Assembly (NCBI GenBank): GCA_965219965.1
Contig: OZ244796.1
Span: 1,437,807 to 1,501,806 of the forward strand
Origin: G965219965 sp965219965
Lineage (GTDB): Bacteria > Pseudomonadota > Alphaproteobacteria > RS24
DNA: 64,000 bases
Reading direction: 5' to 3'
This document shows, in pieces, positions 35,573 through 44,731 of this stretch. The position numbers were made by a program, and so were the translations under genes. Within the stretch, counting starts at the first letter, position 1, and the number at the start of each line of letters is the position of its first letter. The notes beneath the pieces are model-generated. The model worked only from the letters and a program-made list of their open reading frames with translations, had not been told where the DNA came from and did not search any database.

Positions 35573-36436
35573 CTAGAGGCTTTCTTTAAGCGTGCGTAAA
35601 ACATAATGGCGGGTGATGAACCCGCAAAAAAATACGCTGATAAATGGCACGGCGACATGAGGGCGAAAATTAAATGCGGCGGATGGCGGCAAGGGCGACA
35701 TATCGCCGACAATATAAAAAACGCCAAGCGCGAGTAAAAAACCAATGCCGCATGACAGACATGATTGGCGCAAAAGATGCGAGCCAAATTGCCGCGCAAT
35801 GAAATTATCGCTCGCGCCGATAAGATGAAGAACATCTAAAATTTCGCGGTTGGCAATCAGCGCGGCACGGGTGGCGAAGCTCAACACTGTGCCAGAGGCG
35901 GCCAGAACGAGGAGCAAAATAAGCCCCGCCAGCAGGCGCAAGAGATTTGCCCCGCGCTCTAAAGTGTTGCGCCATCTTCCATGCGTGTCCAAGGCCGCGC
36001 CGGGTGCGACGGCTTTTAATTCTATGGCCAAAGCCTTTTGGTTGAGGGTTTTGGTTTCGTCCAATTCAATTTCAATCATCACGGGCAAGGGCAGGTCGTC
36101 AGTGACATTGCCTTTGCCGAGCCATGGTTCAAGCAAAGCAATTAAATCTTGGTGCGGGGTTTGGCGCACCGATTTAATCCCCGAAGTGCGGTTGAGAATT
36201 TTCATAACGGGTTTGATTTGCTCGCTTGCGCTTTGGGTGCTGTGTTCAACAATTTGCACAGTGGCGGCATGGCTGGCCTGTTTGAGCCATTGGGCGGCCA
36301 TATTATCCACGAGCAAAGCCGCGCCCAATGCGAGGCAGGCGAGAAAACACATAGTCGTCATCACCACGCCCAAAGCCGCCCCGCCAATCGCGCCATAGGG
36401 TAAAATGCTGGTGCGTCTTTTGCGAGGGATTATCAT
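35573..36436 (-). CDS. ftsX: Cell division protein FtsX (permease subunit)
   Basis: Inner-membrane partner of FtsE in the divisome that controls septal peptidoglycan hydrolases. The 287-residue protein starts MIIPRKRRTSILPYG, has one N-terminal transmembrane helix, a periplasmic domain around residues 70-170 and three C-terminal helices. The ATG at 36436 overlaps the ftsE stop in ATGA. The envC-type activator at 14.8 kb is its likely functional partner. Confidence 0.93.
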   Translation of the reverse strand: MIIPRKRRTSILPYGAIGGAALGVVMTTMCFLACLALGAALLVDNMAAQWLKQASHAATVQIVEHSTQSASEQIKPVMKILNRTSGIKSVRQTPHQDLIALLEPWLGKGNVTDDLPLPVMIEIELDETKTLNQKALAIELKAVAPGAALDTHGRWRNTLERGANLLRLLAGLILLLVLAASGTVLSFATRAALIANREILDVLHLIGASDNFIARQFGSHLLRQSCLSCGIGFLLALGVFYIVGDMSPLPPSAAFNFRPHVAVPFISVFFCGFITRHYVLRTLKESL

Positions 36437-37119
36437 GGTGCTTCTTTCTGGTCGGCGGGCAAAATCTGCAAACGGCCTTGCGTGAGATGCAGGCGCGGAT
36501 AGGCAAAGCCTTGCCATAAATGCTGGTCATGGGTGGCGACAATCACAGTTGTGCCTTGTCGGTTGAGTTCCACCAGCAAGCGCATGAGCCGCCGCCCCAT
36601 ATCGGGGTCAACATTGCCCGTGGGTTCATCGGCGACAATAATTTCAGGGCGGTTGACCACAGCGCGGGCTATGGCGGCGCGTTGTTGCTCGCCGCCCGAT
36701 AAAACAGATGGCAGGCTTTGGGCTTTATCGCCTAATCCGACCCAATCTAAGAGTTCTAAAATGTTGCGCTGATAATGCTGCTCGCGCTCGCCCATAGCGC
36801 GAAGCGGCAAAGCCACATTTTCATAAATGCTCATATGGTCTAGGAGGCGGAATTCTTGAAACACCACACCAATTTTGCGGCGGATGTAAGGTAAATCTTG
36901 GCGCGGCAAAGCGTCCGTGTTTTTGTCAAATAAATACACCGCGCCGCGATTGGGTTTAAGTGCGAGAAAAACCAGCCGTAAGAGCGAGGTCTTACCCGCG
37001 CCCGATGGGCCAGTGAGAAAATGAAACGAGCCACGCGGCAAGTTGAAATTGATATTATGAAGCGCGTCCGTGCTATCGGCATCATAATTCAGGCTGACAT
37101 TTTCAAAGCGCACCACCAT
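36433..37119 (-). CDS. ftsE: Cell division ATP-binding protein FtsE
   Basis: ABC-type ATPase that drives FtsX. The 228-residue protein has Walker A TGPSGAGKTSLL, the signature LSGGEQQRAAIARA, Walker B IIVADEPTGNVD and the H-loop VATHD. It lies 14 nt after the lysA stop, so ftsEX continue the argH-lptM-lysA transcription unit. Confidence 0.96.
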   Translation of the reverse strand: MVVRFENVSLNYDADSTDALHNINFNLPRGSFHFLTGPSGAGKTSLLRLVFLALKPNRGAVYLFDKNTDALPRQDLPYIRRKIGVVFQEFRLLDHMSIYENVALPLRAMGEREQHYQRNILELLDWVGLGDKAQSLPSVLSGGEQQRAAIARAVVNRPEIIVADEPTGNVDPDMGRRLMRLLVELNRQGTTVIVATHDQHLWQGFAYPRLHLTQGRLQILPADQKEAP

Positions 37120-37133
37120 GCCATTTCTGCCCC

Positions 37134-38399
37134 TTAATTTTGTTTAAGCCAATCGGGCAGGGATTGGGCGGCGGCTAGCGCGTCATAGCTTGGGCGCGGG
37201 CGGGTGATGGCAAAGCGGTCGGCTTGCACCATAATTTCGGGCGCGGGCAGGCGGCTATTGTAATGTGAGCCAAGCACCGCGCCATAGGCACCCGTGCTGA
37301 ATATGGCCAAGAGGTCGCCCGCTTGCGGGGTGGGCAGGGTGCGGTCAAGGCCAAGAAAATCGCCCGTTTCGCAAACTGGCCCGACAATATCCCACAGCAT
37401 ATCTTTGCCTTTAAGCGGGCGGGTCGGGGCGATGTGGTGATAGGCATTATAAAGGGTCGGGCGCATGAGTTCGGTCATGGCCGCGTCCACAATAATAAAA
37501 TTTTTCGCCGTGCCGCTTTTGGTGCGAATGACGGAGGTCACCAAAATGCCCGCATGGGCGGCAATGAAGCGGCCCGGTTCAATGAATAAAGCGCACCCGC
37601 TTTGGCCAAAAGTTTTTTCAATCAGCGCGGCATAGGCTTGCGGGTCAGGCGTAGGGCTTTGCGGGTCATAAGCAATGCCCAAACCGCCGCCTAAATCTAA
37701 GCGGTCAATTTTGTGGCCGTCTTGGCGTAGCGTGTTGAGCAGTTGCGCGGTTTTTGCAAAAGCCTGCTCAAAAGGTTTGAGTTGGGTAATTTGACTGCCA
37801 ATATGAATGGCAATGCCGCGTATGGTGATGTTGGCCAATGCGGCGGCATGGGCGAAAGCGGCTGGGGCATCGTCAAAGGCAATGCCAAATTTACTTTCTG
37901 CTTTACCCGTAGAAATTTTTTCATGCGCCCCTGCGGCAATATCGGGGTTGATGCGTAAGGCGATATTGGCGGTGGTGTTTTGTTCGGTGGCAATGGTGGA
38001 CAGCAAGTTTAGCTCGTCCATGCTTTCTATATTAAATTGACCAATGCCTGCTTGCAGGGCGGCACGCATTTCATCGCCCGTTTTGCCAACGCCCGAAAAA
38101 ATAATTTTCTCCGCCGCAATGCCCGCCGCTAAAGCGCGGTGCAATTCGCCTTGCGACACAATATCCGCACCCGCCCCAAGTCGGGCGAGGGTGGACACAA
38201 GGGCGAGATTGTCATTGGCTTTCAGCGCGTAGCAAATGGTGGTGTCGGTTTTGGCAAAGGCTTTGGCGAGCTGGTTGTAATTATCGGTCAGCGCGGTGCT
38301 GCTATAGCAATGAAAGGGCGTGCCAATTTGCGCGGCCAGCGTGTCTATATTGACTTGCTCGGCAAAAAGCTGGCCGTCTTGATAGGTGAAATTATCCAT
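37134..38399 (-). CDS. lysA: Diaminopimelate decarboxylase
   Basis: PLP enzyme for the last step of lysine synthesis. The 421-residue protein has the PLP lysine in CYALKANDNLALV, HIGSQIT, LDLGGGLGI, EPGRFIAAHAGILVT and CETGDFLG. The stop of the small lipoprotein gene lptM lies 8 nt inside its 5' end, so the two are coupled. Confidence 0.96.
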   Translation of the reverse strand: MDNFTYQDGQLFAEQVNIDTLAAQIGTPFHCYSSTALTDNYNQLAKAFAKTDTTICYALKANDNLALVSTLARLGAGADIVSQGELHRALAAGIAAEKIIFSGVGKTGDEMRAALQAGIGQFNIESMDELNLLSTIATEQNTTANIALRINPDIAAGAHEKISTGKAESKFGIAFDDAPAAFAHAAALANITIRGIAIHIGSQITQLKPFEQAFAKTAQLLNTLRQDGHKIDRLDLGGGLGIAYDPQSPTPDPQAYAALIEKTFGQSGCALFIEPGRFIAAHAGILVTSVIRTKSGTAKNFIIVDAAMTELMRPTLYNAYHHIAPTRPLKGKDMLWDIVGPVCETGDFLGLDRTLPTPQAGDLLAIFSTGAYGAVLGSHYNSRLPAPEIMVQADRFAITRPRPSYDALAAAQSLPDWLKQN

Positions 38400-38529
38400 G
38401 CGCGTTTATCCCTATGGGCGCGAGGCGGGCTTCGGGGAAATATAAATCCCCGCGCCGCCCGCAAGCGGATAGGGGCAAAAGGCTGGCCAAAAGGCAAAGC
38501 ATGAGCAGGGCGGAAAATAGCTTTTGCAT
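38392..38529 (-). CDS. lptM: Small lipoprotein LptM
   Basis: A 45-residue lipoprotein, below most length cut-offs. It has a hydrophobic signal with lipobox LSAC, then CGRRGDLYFPE, the conserved CG-x-G-x-LY-x-P pattern of the YifL/LptM family, which helps mature the LptD-LptE outer-membrane LPS translocon. Its ATG follows the argH stop directly (TAAATG), and its end overlaps lysA by 8 nt. The argH-lptM-lysA order matches many proteobacteria and strongly supports the call. Confidence 0.9.
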   Translation of the reverse strand: MQKLFSALLMLCLLASLLPLSACGRRGDLYFPEARLAPIGINAHG

Positions 38530-39935
38530 TTAGCCCTCCGCTTTTTTCGGTGCTTTTTGCAATTTTTTAAGCCATGCTTGCGCGGCGGCTTTCACATGAG
38601 CAGGCGCGGTGCCGCCCAAGCTGGTGCGGCTGGCAACAGAATTTTCCACGCTCAACACAGTGTAAATGTCTTTGGTGATGGCACTTTCCACGCTTTGCAT
38701 TTTTTCAAGCGGCAATTCATGCAAGGCACAATTTTCTTTTTCGGCCAAAGCGACGAGCTGACCTGTGGCCTGATGGGCTTGGCGGAAGGGCAAGCCGCCC
38801 TCACGCACCAACCAATCGGCCATATCGGTGGCCGTGGCAAAACCCGCACCGGCGGCGGCGGCCATTTTTTCCGTGTCGGGCTGTAAATGGGTAAGCATGC
38901 CCGTCATGGCGGCGAGGCAGAGGGCGAGATTGTCAAAAGCATCAAACGCGCCTTCTTTATCTTCCTGCATATCTTTGGAATAAGCCAGCGGCAGACCTTT
39001 CATCACAATCATCAGGCCAAGCCCCGCGCCAATAATCCGCCCCGTTTTGGCGCGAACGAGTTCCGCCGCATCAGGATTGCGCTTTTGCGGCATAATGCTA
39101 GAGCCAGTGGAAAAATTATCGGGCAATGTGATAAAGCTAAAGGGCGCGGAGGCAAAAATCACAATTTCCTCAGCCAGCCGTGACAGATGGGTGGCGCAAA
39201 TCGCCCCGCATGTTAAGGTTTCCATAACAAAATCGCGGTCGGACACGCTGTCAATGGAATTGGCCGTGGGTTGGTCAAAGCCAAGTGCTTTGGCGGTTTG
39301 CTGGCGGTCAATGGGAAAACCCGTACCCGCCAATGCCGCCGCCCCAAGCGGGGATTGGTTCAGCCGCTTACGCGCATCTTCAAAACGGCTTATGTCGCGG
39401 GCGAGCATTTCCACATAGGCCAGCAAATGATGCCCCCATGTCACGGGCTGGGCGGTTTGTAAATGGGTAAAGCCGGGCATGAGCGTGGCGTGATGTTTAT
39501 CGGCTTGGGTGGCCAGAACTTTTTGCAATGCTGTAATTTGGGTGATAAAGCCGTCAATGGTGTCGCGCACATAAAGTTTGAAATCGGTCGCCACTTGGTC
39601 ATTGCGCGAACGGGCCGTGTGCAACCGTCCGGCGGGGTCGCCAATAAGCTCCCCAAGCCGTGCTTCAATGTTCATGTGAATATCTTCCAACGCATCGCTA
39701 AAGGTGAAAGTGTCGGCAGCAATTTCTTTTTTCACCTCATCAAGCCCGCCCAAAATGGCTTTGGCATCGGCGGCGGTGATAATGTTTGTATCGGCCAGCA
39801 TTTGACAATGCGCCTTTGGACGCGGCAATGTCGTGCATGGCCAGCCTTTTGTCAAAACCAATGGAGGCGTTGATTTCTTCCATAATCGTCGTCAGGGTCG
39901 CCTTGATAACGTCCGCCCCATATTTTATGTGCCAT
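38530..39935 (-). pseudogene. argH: Argininosuccinate lyase with two apparent +1 frameshifts near the start
   Basis: Last enzyme of arginine synthesis. From about residue 42 the frame is intact and typical (KAHCQMLADTNIIT, GSSIMPQKRNPDAAE, HTARSRNDQVATD). The N-terminus is spread over three frames: MAHKIWGGRYQGDPDD from the ATG at 39935; then IMEEINASIGFDKRLAMHDI and AASK in another frame; then KAHCQML. One extra base lies near 39887-39893 (GACGACG repeat) and one near 39813-39814 (doubled G). Without them the protein would be about 467 residues, normal for ArgH. Either recent decay or two sequencing or assembly errors. A TTG at 39861 gives 443 residues but with a wrong N-terminus. Confidence 0.85.
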
Positions 39936-39972
39936 AATGTAACCCTACTTACCCTTATGTGACCGCCCTATA

Positions 39973-40593
39973 ATGACCCAATCATCACTGAAAATCATCA
40001 TTAAACTTGCGGGCCGCGCCCTTTTGCTGGCGGCGGGGGCGGCGTTTCTCTGGGCGGTGTTCTACCTGACGCAGACCCCTTATGGCAAGGATTCTGGCGC
40101 GGATTCGGGGAGGGATTTAGGCGGCAAAAGCGGGGTGGAAAAGCTGATTATCCACCCCGCGCCCAAGCCCGTAGCGGATTTTGTGCTGCCCCAAGCAGGT
40201 GGCGATAAGCGGCTGGCGGCACTGGACGCTTTGGACGGACGGGTGCTGGTGGTGAATTATTGGGCGACATGGTGTGCGCCGTGCCGCAAAGAAATGCCAA
40301 CATTGGCCGCTTTGCAAGCCCGCTATGATAAAACGCAGCTGCAAGTGGTGGCGGTAAGCCTTGACCGTGGCGGCGCGGATAAGCCCCGCGCTTTTTTGCA
40401 AGAAGTCGGGGCGGACGGGTTGACGCATTGGCATGACAGCAAAAGTGTTTCGGCACGGGCTTTGGGCGTTTATGCTTTGCCAACCACGCTGATTATTGAC
40501 GCACAAGGGCGCGAAGTGGCACGGCTTTTGGGCGAGGCCGATTGGGATAGCGTCGCCATGCGGGCAGTGGTGGCAAAATTTTTGCCGCAATAA
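39973..40593 (+). CDS. TlpA/ResA-type membrane-anchored thioredoxin
   Basis: Periplasmic thiol-disulfide reductase, of the type that reduces apocytochrome c or other envelope thiols. The 206-residue protein has an N-terminal membrane anchor (LAGRALLLAAGAAFLWAVFY), a low-complexity spacer and a thioredoxin domain with LVVNYWATWCAPCRKEMP and the cis-Pro loop YALPTTLIID. It is divergent from argH, a common pairing in alphaproteobacteria. Confidence 0.92.
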   Translation: MTQSSLKIIIKLAGRALLLAAGAAFLWAVFYLTQTPYGKDSGADSGRDLGGKSGVEKLIIHPAPKPVADFVLPQAGGDKRLAALDALDGRVLVVNYWATWCAPCRKEMPTLAALQARYDKTQLQVVAVSLDRGGADKPRAFLQEVGADGLTHWHDSKSVSARALGVYALPTTLIIDAQGREVARLLGEADWDSVAMRAVVAKFLPQ

Positions 40594-40606
40594 ATTGGCG
40601 CGTAAA

Positions 40607-41557
40607 TTACAGGCCGAGCTTTTTCAATTCAGTTTCTAATTCTGGCAAAATGGTGAAAAGGTCGCCGACCAAACCATAATCGGCAATTTGAAAAATCGGG
40701 GCTTCGGCATCTTTGTTAATGGCAACAATGGTTTTGGCTTCTTGTATGCCCGCTAAATGTTGAATCGCCCCCGAAATGCCGACCGCAATATATAATTCCG
40801 GCGCGACAATTTTTCCCGTCTGGCCAATTTGGCAATCATTGGAAATAAAACCCGCATCAACGGCGGCACGGGACGCGCCAATGGCCGCATTAAGCGGGTC
40901 GGCAATTTTTTCCAATAGGGTGAAATTTTCCGCCGAACCTAAAGCCCGTCCGCCCGCAATAATCACCCGTGCGGAAGTGAGTTCGGGGCGGTCAAAATTG
41001 GACAGCGCATCGCTTATATGTTCGGCCTGTTTGCACGGCGCAGGCGCGGGCAAGGTTTCAATTTCGGCTTTTTGGTCGCCGTTTTCTTTTTGCGGCGCGG
41101 CAGGAAAGGCGGTGGCGCGAATGGTGATAACTTTTTGCGCTTGGGCAGATTGCACCGTTTGCACCGCATTGCCCGCATAAATGGGGCGTTCAAAATTATT
41201 TTTGTCCAACACGGCGGTGATGTCAGAAATTTGCGCGACGTCTAGCAAGGCGGCAATGCGCGGGGCGATGTTTTTGCCATGCGTGGTGGCGGCGGCCATA
41301 ATGGCGGTGTAATTTTCGGCCAATGGCACGACCAAATCGGCGACAGATTCGGCCAATGTGGCGGGTGCCGCATCATCGCAATGCAAGACTTTGCTAATGG
41401 GCGCGAGCGTGGCGGCGTGGTCGGCGGCGGCTTGGGCGTGCGCGCCCGCAATCAGCAAATGCACGGGCGCGCCAAGCTGGGCGGCGGCACTGGCGGCTTT
41501 CAGCGTGGCATCGGCCAAAGCGTCATTATGATATTCGCCAATCAGCAGGGTGGTCAT
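40607..41557 (-). CDS. etfA: Electron transfer flavoprotein subunit alpha
   Basis: FAD-binding half of ETF, which passes electrons from acyl-CoA and other dehydrogenases to ETF-ubiquinone oxidoreductase. The 316-residue protein has an N-terminal nucleotide-fold domain and the C-terminal FAD domain with ARVIIAGGRALGS, GASRAAVDAGF, QIGQTGKIVAPELYIAVGIS split by normal residues, and IVAINKDAEAPIFQIADYGLV. Its start overlaps the etfB stop by 4 nt. Confidence 0.97.
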   Translation of the reverse strand: MTTLLIGEYHNDALADATLKAASAAAQLGAPVHLLIAGAHAQAAADHAATLAPISKVLHCDDAAPATLAESVADLVVPLAENYTAIMAAATTHGKNIAPRIAALLDVAQISDITAVLDKNNFERPIYAGNAVQTVQSAQAQKVITIRATAFPAAPQKENGDQKAEIETLPAPAPCKQAEHISDALSNFDRPELTSARVIIAGGRALGSAENFTLLEKIADPLNAAIGASRAAVDAGFISNDCQIGQTGKIVAPELYIAVGISGAIQHLAGIQEAKTIVAINKDAEAPIFQIADYGLVGDLFTILPELETELKKLGL

Positions 41558-42306
41558 TTCAGCACCCCCGCTTCATTTTTTAATTTGTTTACCAGCTCGG
41601 CGGCATTGGCGAGCGTCACCCCGCCCGTGCGCGTGGGCGGCGGGGCGGTTTTGATAATTTGGAGCTGCGGGGTGATGTCCACGCCTAAGGCTTCGGGGGT
41701 GGTTTCTTCTAAAGGCTTTTTCTTGGCTTTCATTATGTTGGGCAAAGAGGCATAGCGCGGCTCATTCAGGCGCAAATCGGCGGTGATAATGGCGGGCAGG
41801 GTCAGCAAAAGGGTTTGCAAGCCGCCATCAATTTCACGAATGACTTGGAGCGTGTCGCCCTGCGGGGTGAGTTTTGAGGCGAATGTGCCTTGCGGCCAGC
41901 CAAGCAAAGCGGCGAGCATTTGGCCCGTTTGATTATGGTCGCCATCAATGGCTTGCTTGCCAAGCAAAATTAAATCGGGCTTTTCATTTTCAGCCACAGC
42001 TTTGAGGGCTTTGGCCACGCCAAGCGGCTCGGCTTCTATATCGGTTTGCACTAAAACAGCGCGGTCCGCCCCCATCGCCATAGCGGTGCGAAGGGTTTCG
42101 GCGCAAGCGGCAGAGCCAAGCGAAACGGCAATAATTTCTTCCGCCACGCCCGCTTCTTTTAAGCGCACGGCTTCTTCTAACGCAATTTCGCAAAACGGGT
42201 TCATGGACATTTTGACATGCGCCAAATCCACCCCGCTTTGGTCGGGCTTAACGCGGACTTTAATGTTGTAATCCACCACACGTTTGACAGCGACAAGAAT
42301 TTTCAT
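41554..42306 (-). CDS. etfB: Electron transfer flavoprotein subunit beta
   Basis: AMP-binding half of ETF. The 250-residue protein starts MKILVAVKRVVDYNIKVRV and has NPFCEIALEEAVRLKE, ADRAVLVQTD, LILLGKQAIDGDHNQTGQ and LPNIMKAKKKPLE. It lies one base after the adenosyltransferase stop and overlaps etfA. Confidence 0.97.
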   Translation of the reverse strand: MKILVAVKRVVDYNIKVRVKPDQSGVDLAHVKMSMNPFCEIALEEAVRLKEAGVAEEIIAVSLGSAACAETLRTAMAMGADRAVLVQTDIEAEPLGVAKALKAVAENEKPDLILLGKQAIDGDHNQTGQMLAALLGWPQGTFASKLTPQGDTLQVIREIDGGLQTLLLTLPAIITADLRLNEPRYASLPNIMKAKKKPLEETTPEALGVDITPQLQIIKTAPPPTRTGGVTLANAAELVNKLKNEAGVLK

Positions 42307-42307
42307 T

Positions 42308-42889
42308 TTAACGCCCTTCCTTTTGGTTCAGCCCCGCCACCCATAACATATCGGCTTTGGCCAAATGATTGGCATGGCGGGCGGCCACAAAAAGCAAATC
42401 ACTGGCGCGATTGGCATATTTTAACGCTTCCGCACTGGGCGCATCGCCTGTTTGGGTCATGGCCACCATATCGCGCTCAGCACGGCGCATAATGGTGCGG
42501 GCTAAATGCAGACTGGCGGCCACAGCCGTGCCAGCAGGCAATATAAAGGAATCAAGCGGGGCAAGGGCGGCATTGAGTTGGTCAATTTCTTTTTCTAAAC
42601 GGGCGGTTTGCTCAGGGCGGATACGCAAGGCTTTTGTTTCTTTATCATTGGGCGGCGTGGCCAAATCCGCGCCAAGGTCAAAGAGGTCATTTTGCAGACG
42701 GGCTAAAATTTCATCAAGGGTCGGGTCGTCTTTTATATGGGCGCGGGCGAGACCAATGGCGGCATTGGCTTCGTCAACCGCACCATAGGCGATAATGCGC
42801 AGGTCAGATTTTTGCCGCCGCGTGCCATCGGCCAAAGCGGTGCTGCCATCATCGCCGCTACGGGTGTAAATTTTATTGAGCTTAATCAT
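42308..42889 (-). CDS. pduO: PduO-type cob(I)alamin adenosyltransferase
   Basis: Transfers adenosyl from ATP to cob(I)alamin to make coenzyme B12. The 193-residue protein starts with IYTRSGDDGSTALADGTRR, the ATP-binding motif, and has the helical-bundle motifs FILPAGTAVAASLHLARTI and RRAERDMVAM, then YANRASDLLFVAARHAN. It overlaps the HIG1 gene by 4 nt. Along with cobS, cobT and btuB in this window, it shows B12 uptake and use. Confidence 0.93.
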   Translation of the reverse strand: MIKLNKIYTRSGDDGSTALADGTRRQKSDLRIIAYGAVDEANAAIGLARAHIKDDPTLDEILARLQNDLFDLGADLATPPNDKETKALRIRPEQTARLEKEIDQLNAALAPLDSFILPAGTAVAASLHLARTIMRRAERDMVAMTQTGDAPSAEALKYANRASDLLFVAARHANHLAKADMLWVAGLNQKEGR

Positions 42890-43071
42890 TGCACAAAATA
42901 AAAACTGGCAAATAAAACCACAATAACAGCAAATTGCAAACCCACGCGCCAGCGCATGAGCTTTTGCGACAGGCCAGGATTTTTGCCGCGCATCATATTC
43001 ACCAAGCCCGCCAGTAAAACCAGCGACACAGCAATTAAAGCAATGGGGATAAAATAATTAAGATAAGCCAT
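42886..43071 (-). CDS. HIG1-domain twin-transmembrane protein
   Basis: A 61-residue inner-membrane protein with two helices separated by the conserved loop MRGKNPGLSQKLMRWRVGLQ, the HIG1 signature. Mitochondrial relatives (Rcf1) bind respiratory supercomplexes; the role in bacteria is uncertain. The ATG at 43071 is preferred; one at 43089 adds six residues. It is followed by the adenosyltransferase and etfBA, a conserved alphaproteobacterial group. Confidence 0.88.
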   Translation of the reverse strand: MAYLNYFIPIALIAVSLVLLAGLVNMMRGKNPGLSQKLMRWRVGLQFAVIVVLFASFYFVQ

Positions 43072-43110
43072 GGGGCTTTCATAAAGCAAGGGGCGGGGTT
43101 TTTCAAAGAT

Positions 43111-44025
43111 TTATTTTGCGATTTCGGGCATTGGCGGAAGCACGGCCAGCACATTTTGCGGCGTTGCGCCCATTTGCCGCCAATGGGCAAAGCCCGCATC
43201 GCCCGCTTGTTTGGACAAACGCCGCCCCGCCTCATTGCGTATCAAAGCATGGTGGAAATAAGCCGGTTCGGGCAGTTCTAACAGCACTTGCAAAATGCGG
43301 TGAATATGGGTGGCAGCAAATAAATCCATGCCGCGCACCACGAGGTTTATATTTTGGGCGGCATCATCAACCACCACGCTTAAATGATAGCTGGTCGGAA
43401 TATCTTTGCGGGCAATGATAACATCGCCATAAAGGGTTGGGTCAATTTTTATTTTCGCGCCCGTGCTTAGCTCGGTAAAAGTGAGCGCGGCTTTATTTTT
43501 TTCTTCCGCCAAAGCATGCGCCTTTTGCATATTGAGCCGCCATGCGTGGTCGCGCTCTTCCCACATCAGGCGGTTATGGGTGTCGGCGGGCGTGTCGCGG
43601 TAAAGGCCGGGATAAATGGGCGCACCATCAGGATCTATCGGCCAGTGCCGCATGCCGCCGCTTGTGGTTTCAATATGATTGCGAATATCTTGGCGCGTCG
43701 CCCAACACGGATAGACCACGCCCATATCGCGCAATTTTTGCAAAGCGTTTTTGTAAATATCAAAACGGGTGGACTGCATTAAAACTTCCGTGTCCCATTC
43801 AATGCCGAGCCATTGCAAATCTTCATAAATGGCCGTGATAAATTCCTCCCGCCGTCTGCCCAAATCAATATCTTCAATGCGTAAGAAAAACTGCCCCTCG
43901 CGTGCGCCTTTTTTGCCGCCTGATAAATGCTGGCCAACCAAAGCCGAATAGGCATGGCCAAGATGCAAACGCCCATTGGGGCTAGGCGCGAAGCGGGTGG
44001 TGAAGGGTGGGGTGGCAAAAGGCAT
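43111..44025 (-). CDS. gluQ: Glutamyl-Q tRNA(Asp) synthetase
   Basis: GluRS paralogue lacking the anticodon-binding domain; it attaches glutamate to queuosine in tRNA-Asp. The 304-residue protein has TTRFAPSPNGRLHLGHAY with the HIGH-type motif and RRLSKQAG in place of KMSKS. The usual zinc ligands (C-x-C ... Y-x3-C) are mostly lost: only the first Cys remains in PCWATRQDI. The start at 44025 is set by alignment; the frame extends 50 residues further into the divergent gene. Confidence 0.92.
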   Translation of the reverse strand: MPFATPPFTTRFAPSPNGRLHLGHAYSALVGQHLSGGKKGAREGQFFLRIEDIDLGRRREEFITAIYEDLQWLGIEWDTEVLMQSTRFDIYKNALQKLRDMGVVYPCWATRQDIRNHIETTSGGMRHWPIDPDGAPIYPGLYRDTPADTHNRLMWEERDHAWRLNMQKAHALAEEKNKAALTFTELSTGAKIKIDPTLYGDVIIARKDIPTSYHLSVVVDDAAQNINLVVRGMDLFAATHIHRILQVLLELPEPAYFHHALIRNEAGRRLSKQAGDAGFAHWRQMGATPQNVLAVLPPMPEIAK

Positions 44026-44098
44026 GGGCGGGACGATAACATGAAAACCATTGACGGCGTATAATTTTTGGGCTTTACATGACGCATAGGAGATGGAG

Positions 44099-44716
44099 AT
44101 GTCGTCGCACAGAACCGAACATATCGCGCACCATGCGGCCAAGTTTTTTGGCCGCGAGGCGGGCCGTTTCCGCAATCCCGAATCCTGCCCCGCTTTGGTG
44201 CTAAACGCCGATTACCGCCCGTTAAGCTATTACCCGCTTTCGCTTTGGGGCTGGCAAGACACACTCAAGGCCGTTTTTTTGGAGCGCGTTAATGTGGTTT
44301 CCGAATATGAAACCGATGTGCGCTCGCCAAGCATAAGGTTGAAACTGCCCAGCGTGGTGTCGCTGAAAAATTATGTGAAACCGCCAAAATATCCGGCCTT
44401 TACGCGCTTTAATTTATTTTTGCGCGATGGGTTTTCGTGCCAGTATTGCGGCGCGAATGATGAGCTAACTTTTGACCATGTCAAGCCGCGCCGTGTGGGC
44501 GGGCGCACCGCATGGGAAAATGTGGTGGCGGCCTGTTCGCCGTGCAATTTGAAAAAAGGCGGGCGGCTGTGCCGCGAAGCGGGCATGTTTCCGAGAAAAA
44601 AACCGCATCGGCCCGATATGTTTGAACTGCATGAAACAGGCCGCCGCTTTCCGCCTAATTATTTGCATGAAAGCTGGCAAGATTATCTTTATTGGGATAG
44701 CGAATTGCAACCGTAA
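44099..44716 (+). CDS. HNH endonuclease family protein
   Basis: A 205-residue protein with an N-terminal LVLNADYRPLSYYPLSLWGWQD segment, split by normal residues, and a C-terminal HNH domain: FSCQYCGANDELTFDHV, GGRTAWENVVAACSPCNLKKG. It matches a widespread, chromosomally conserved alphaproteobacterial HNH family of unknown function, not a mobile homing nuclease. The ATG at 44099 has AGGAG 6 nt before it; an ATG at 44093 lies directly on that site. It is divergent from gluQ. Confidence 0.88.
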   Translation: MSSHRTEHIAHHAAKFFGREAGRFRNPESCPALVLNADYRPLSYYPLSLWGWQDTLKAVFLERVNVVSEYETDVRSPSIRLKLPSVVSLKNYVKPPKYPAFTRFNLFLRDGFSCQYCGANDELTFDHVKPRRVGGRTAWENVVAACSPCNLKKGGRLCREAGMFPRKKPHRPDMFELHETGRRFPPNYLHESWQDYLYWDSELQP

Positions 44717-44731
44717 GGGCGGGTGCGAGCG

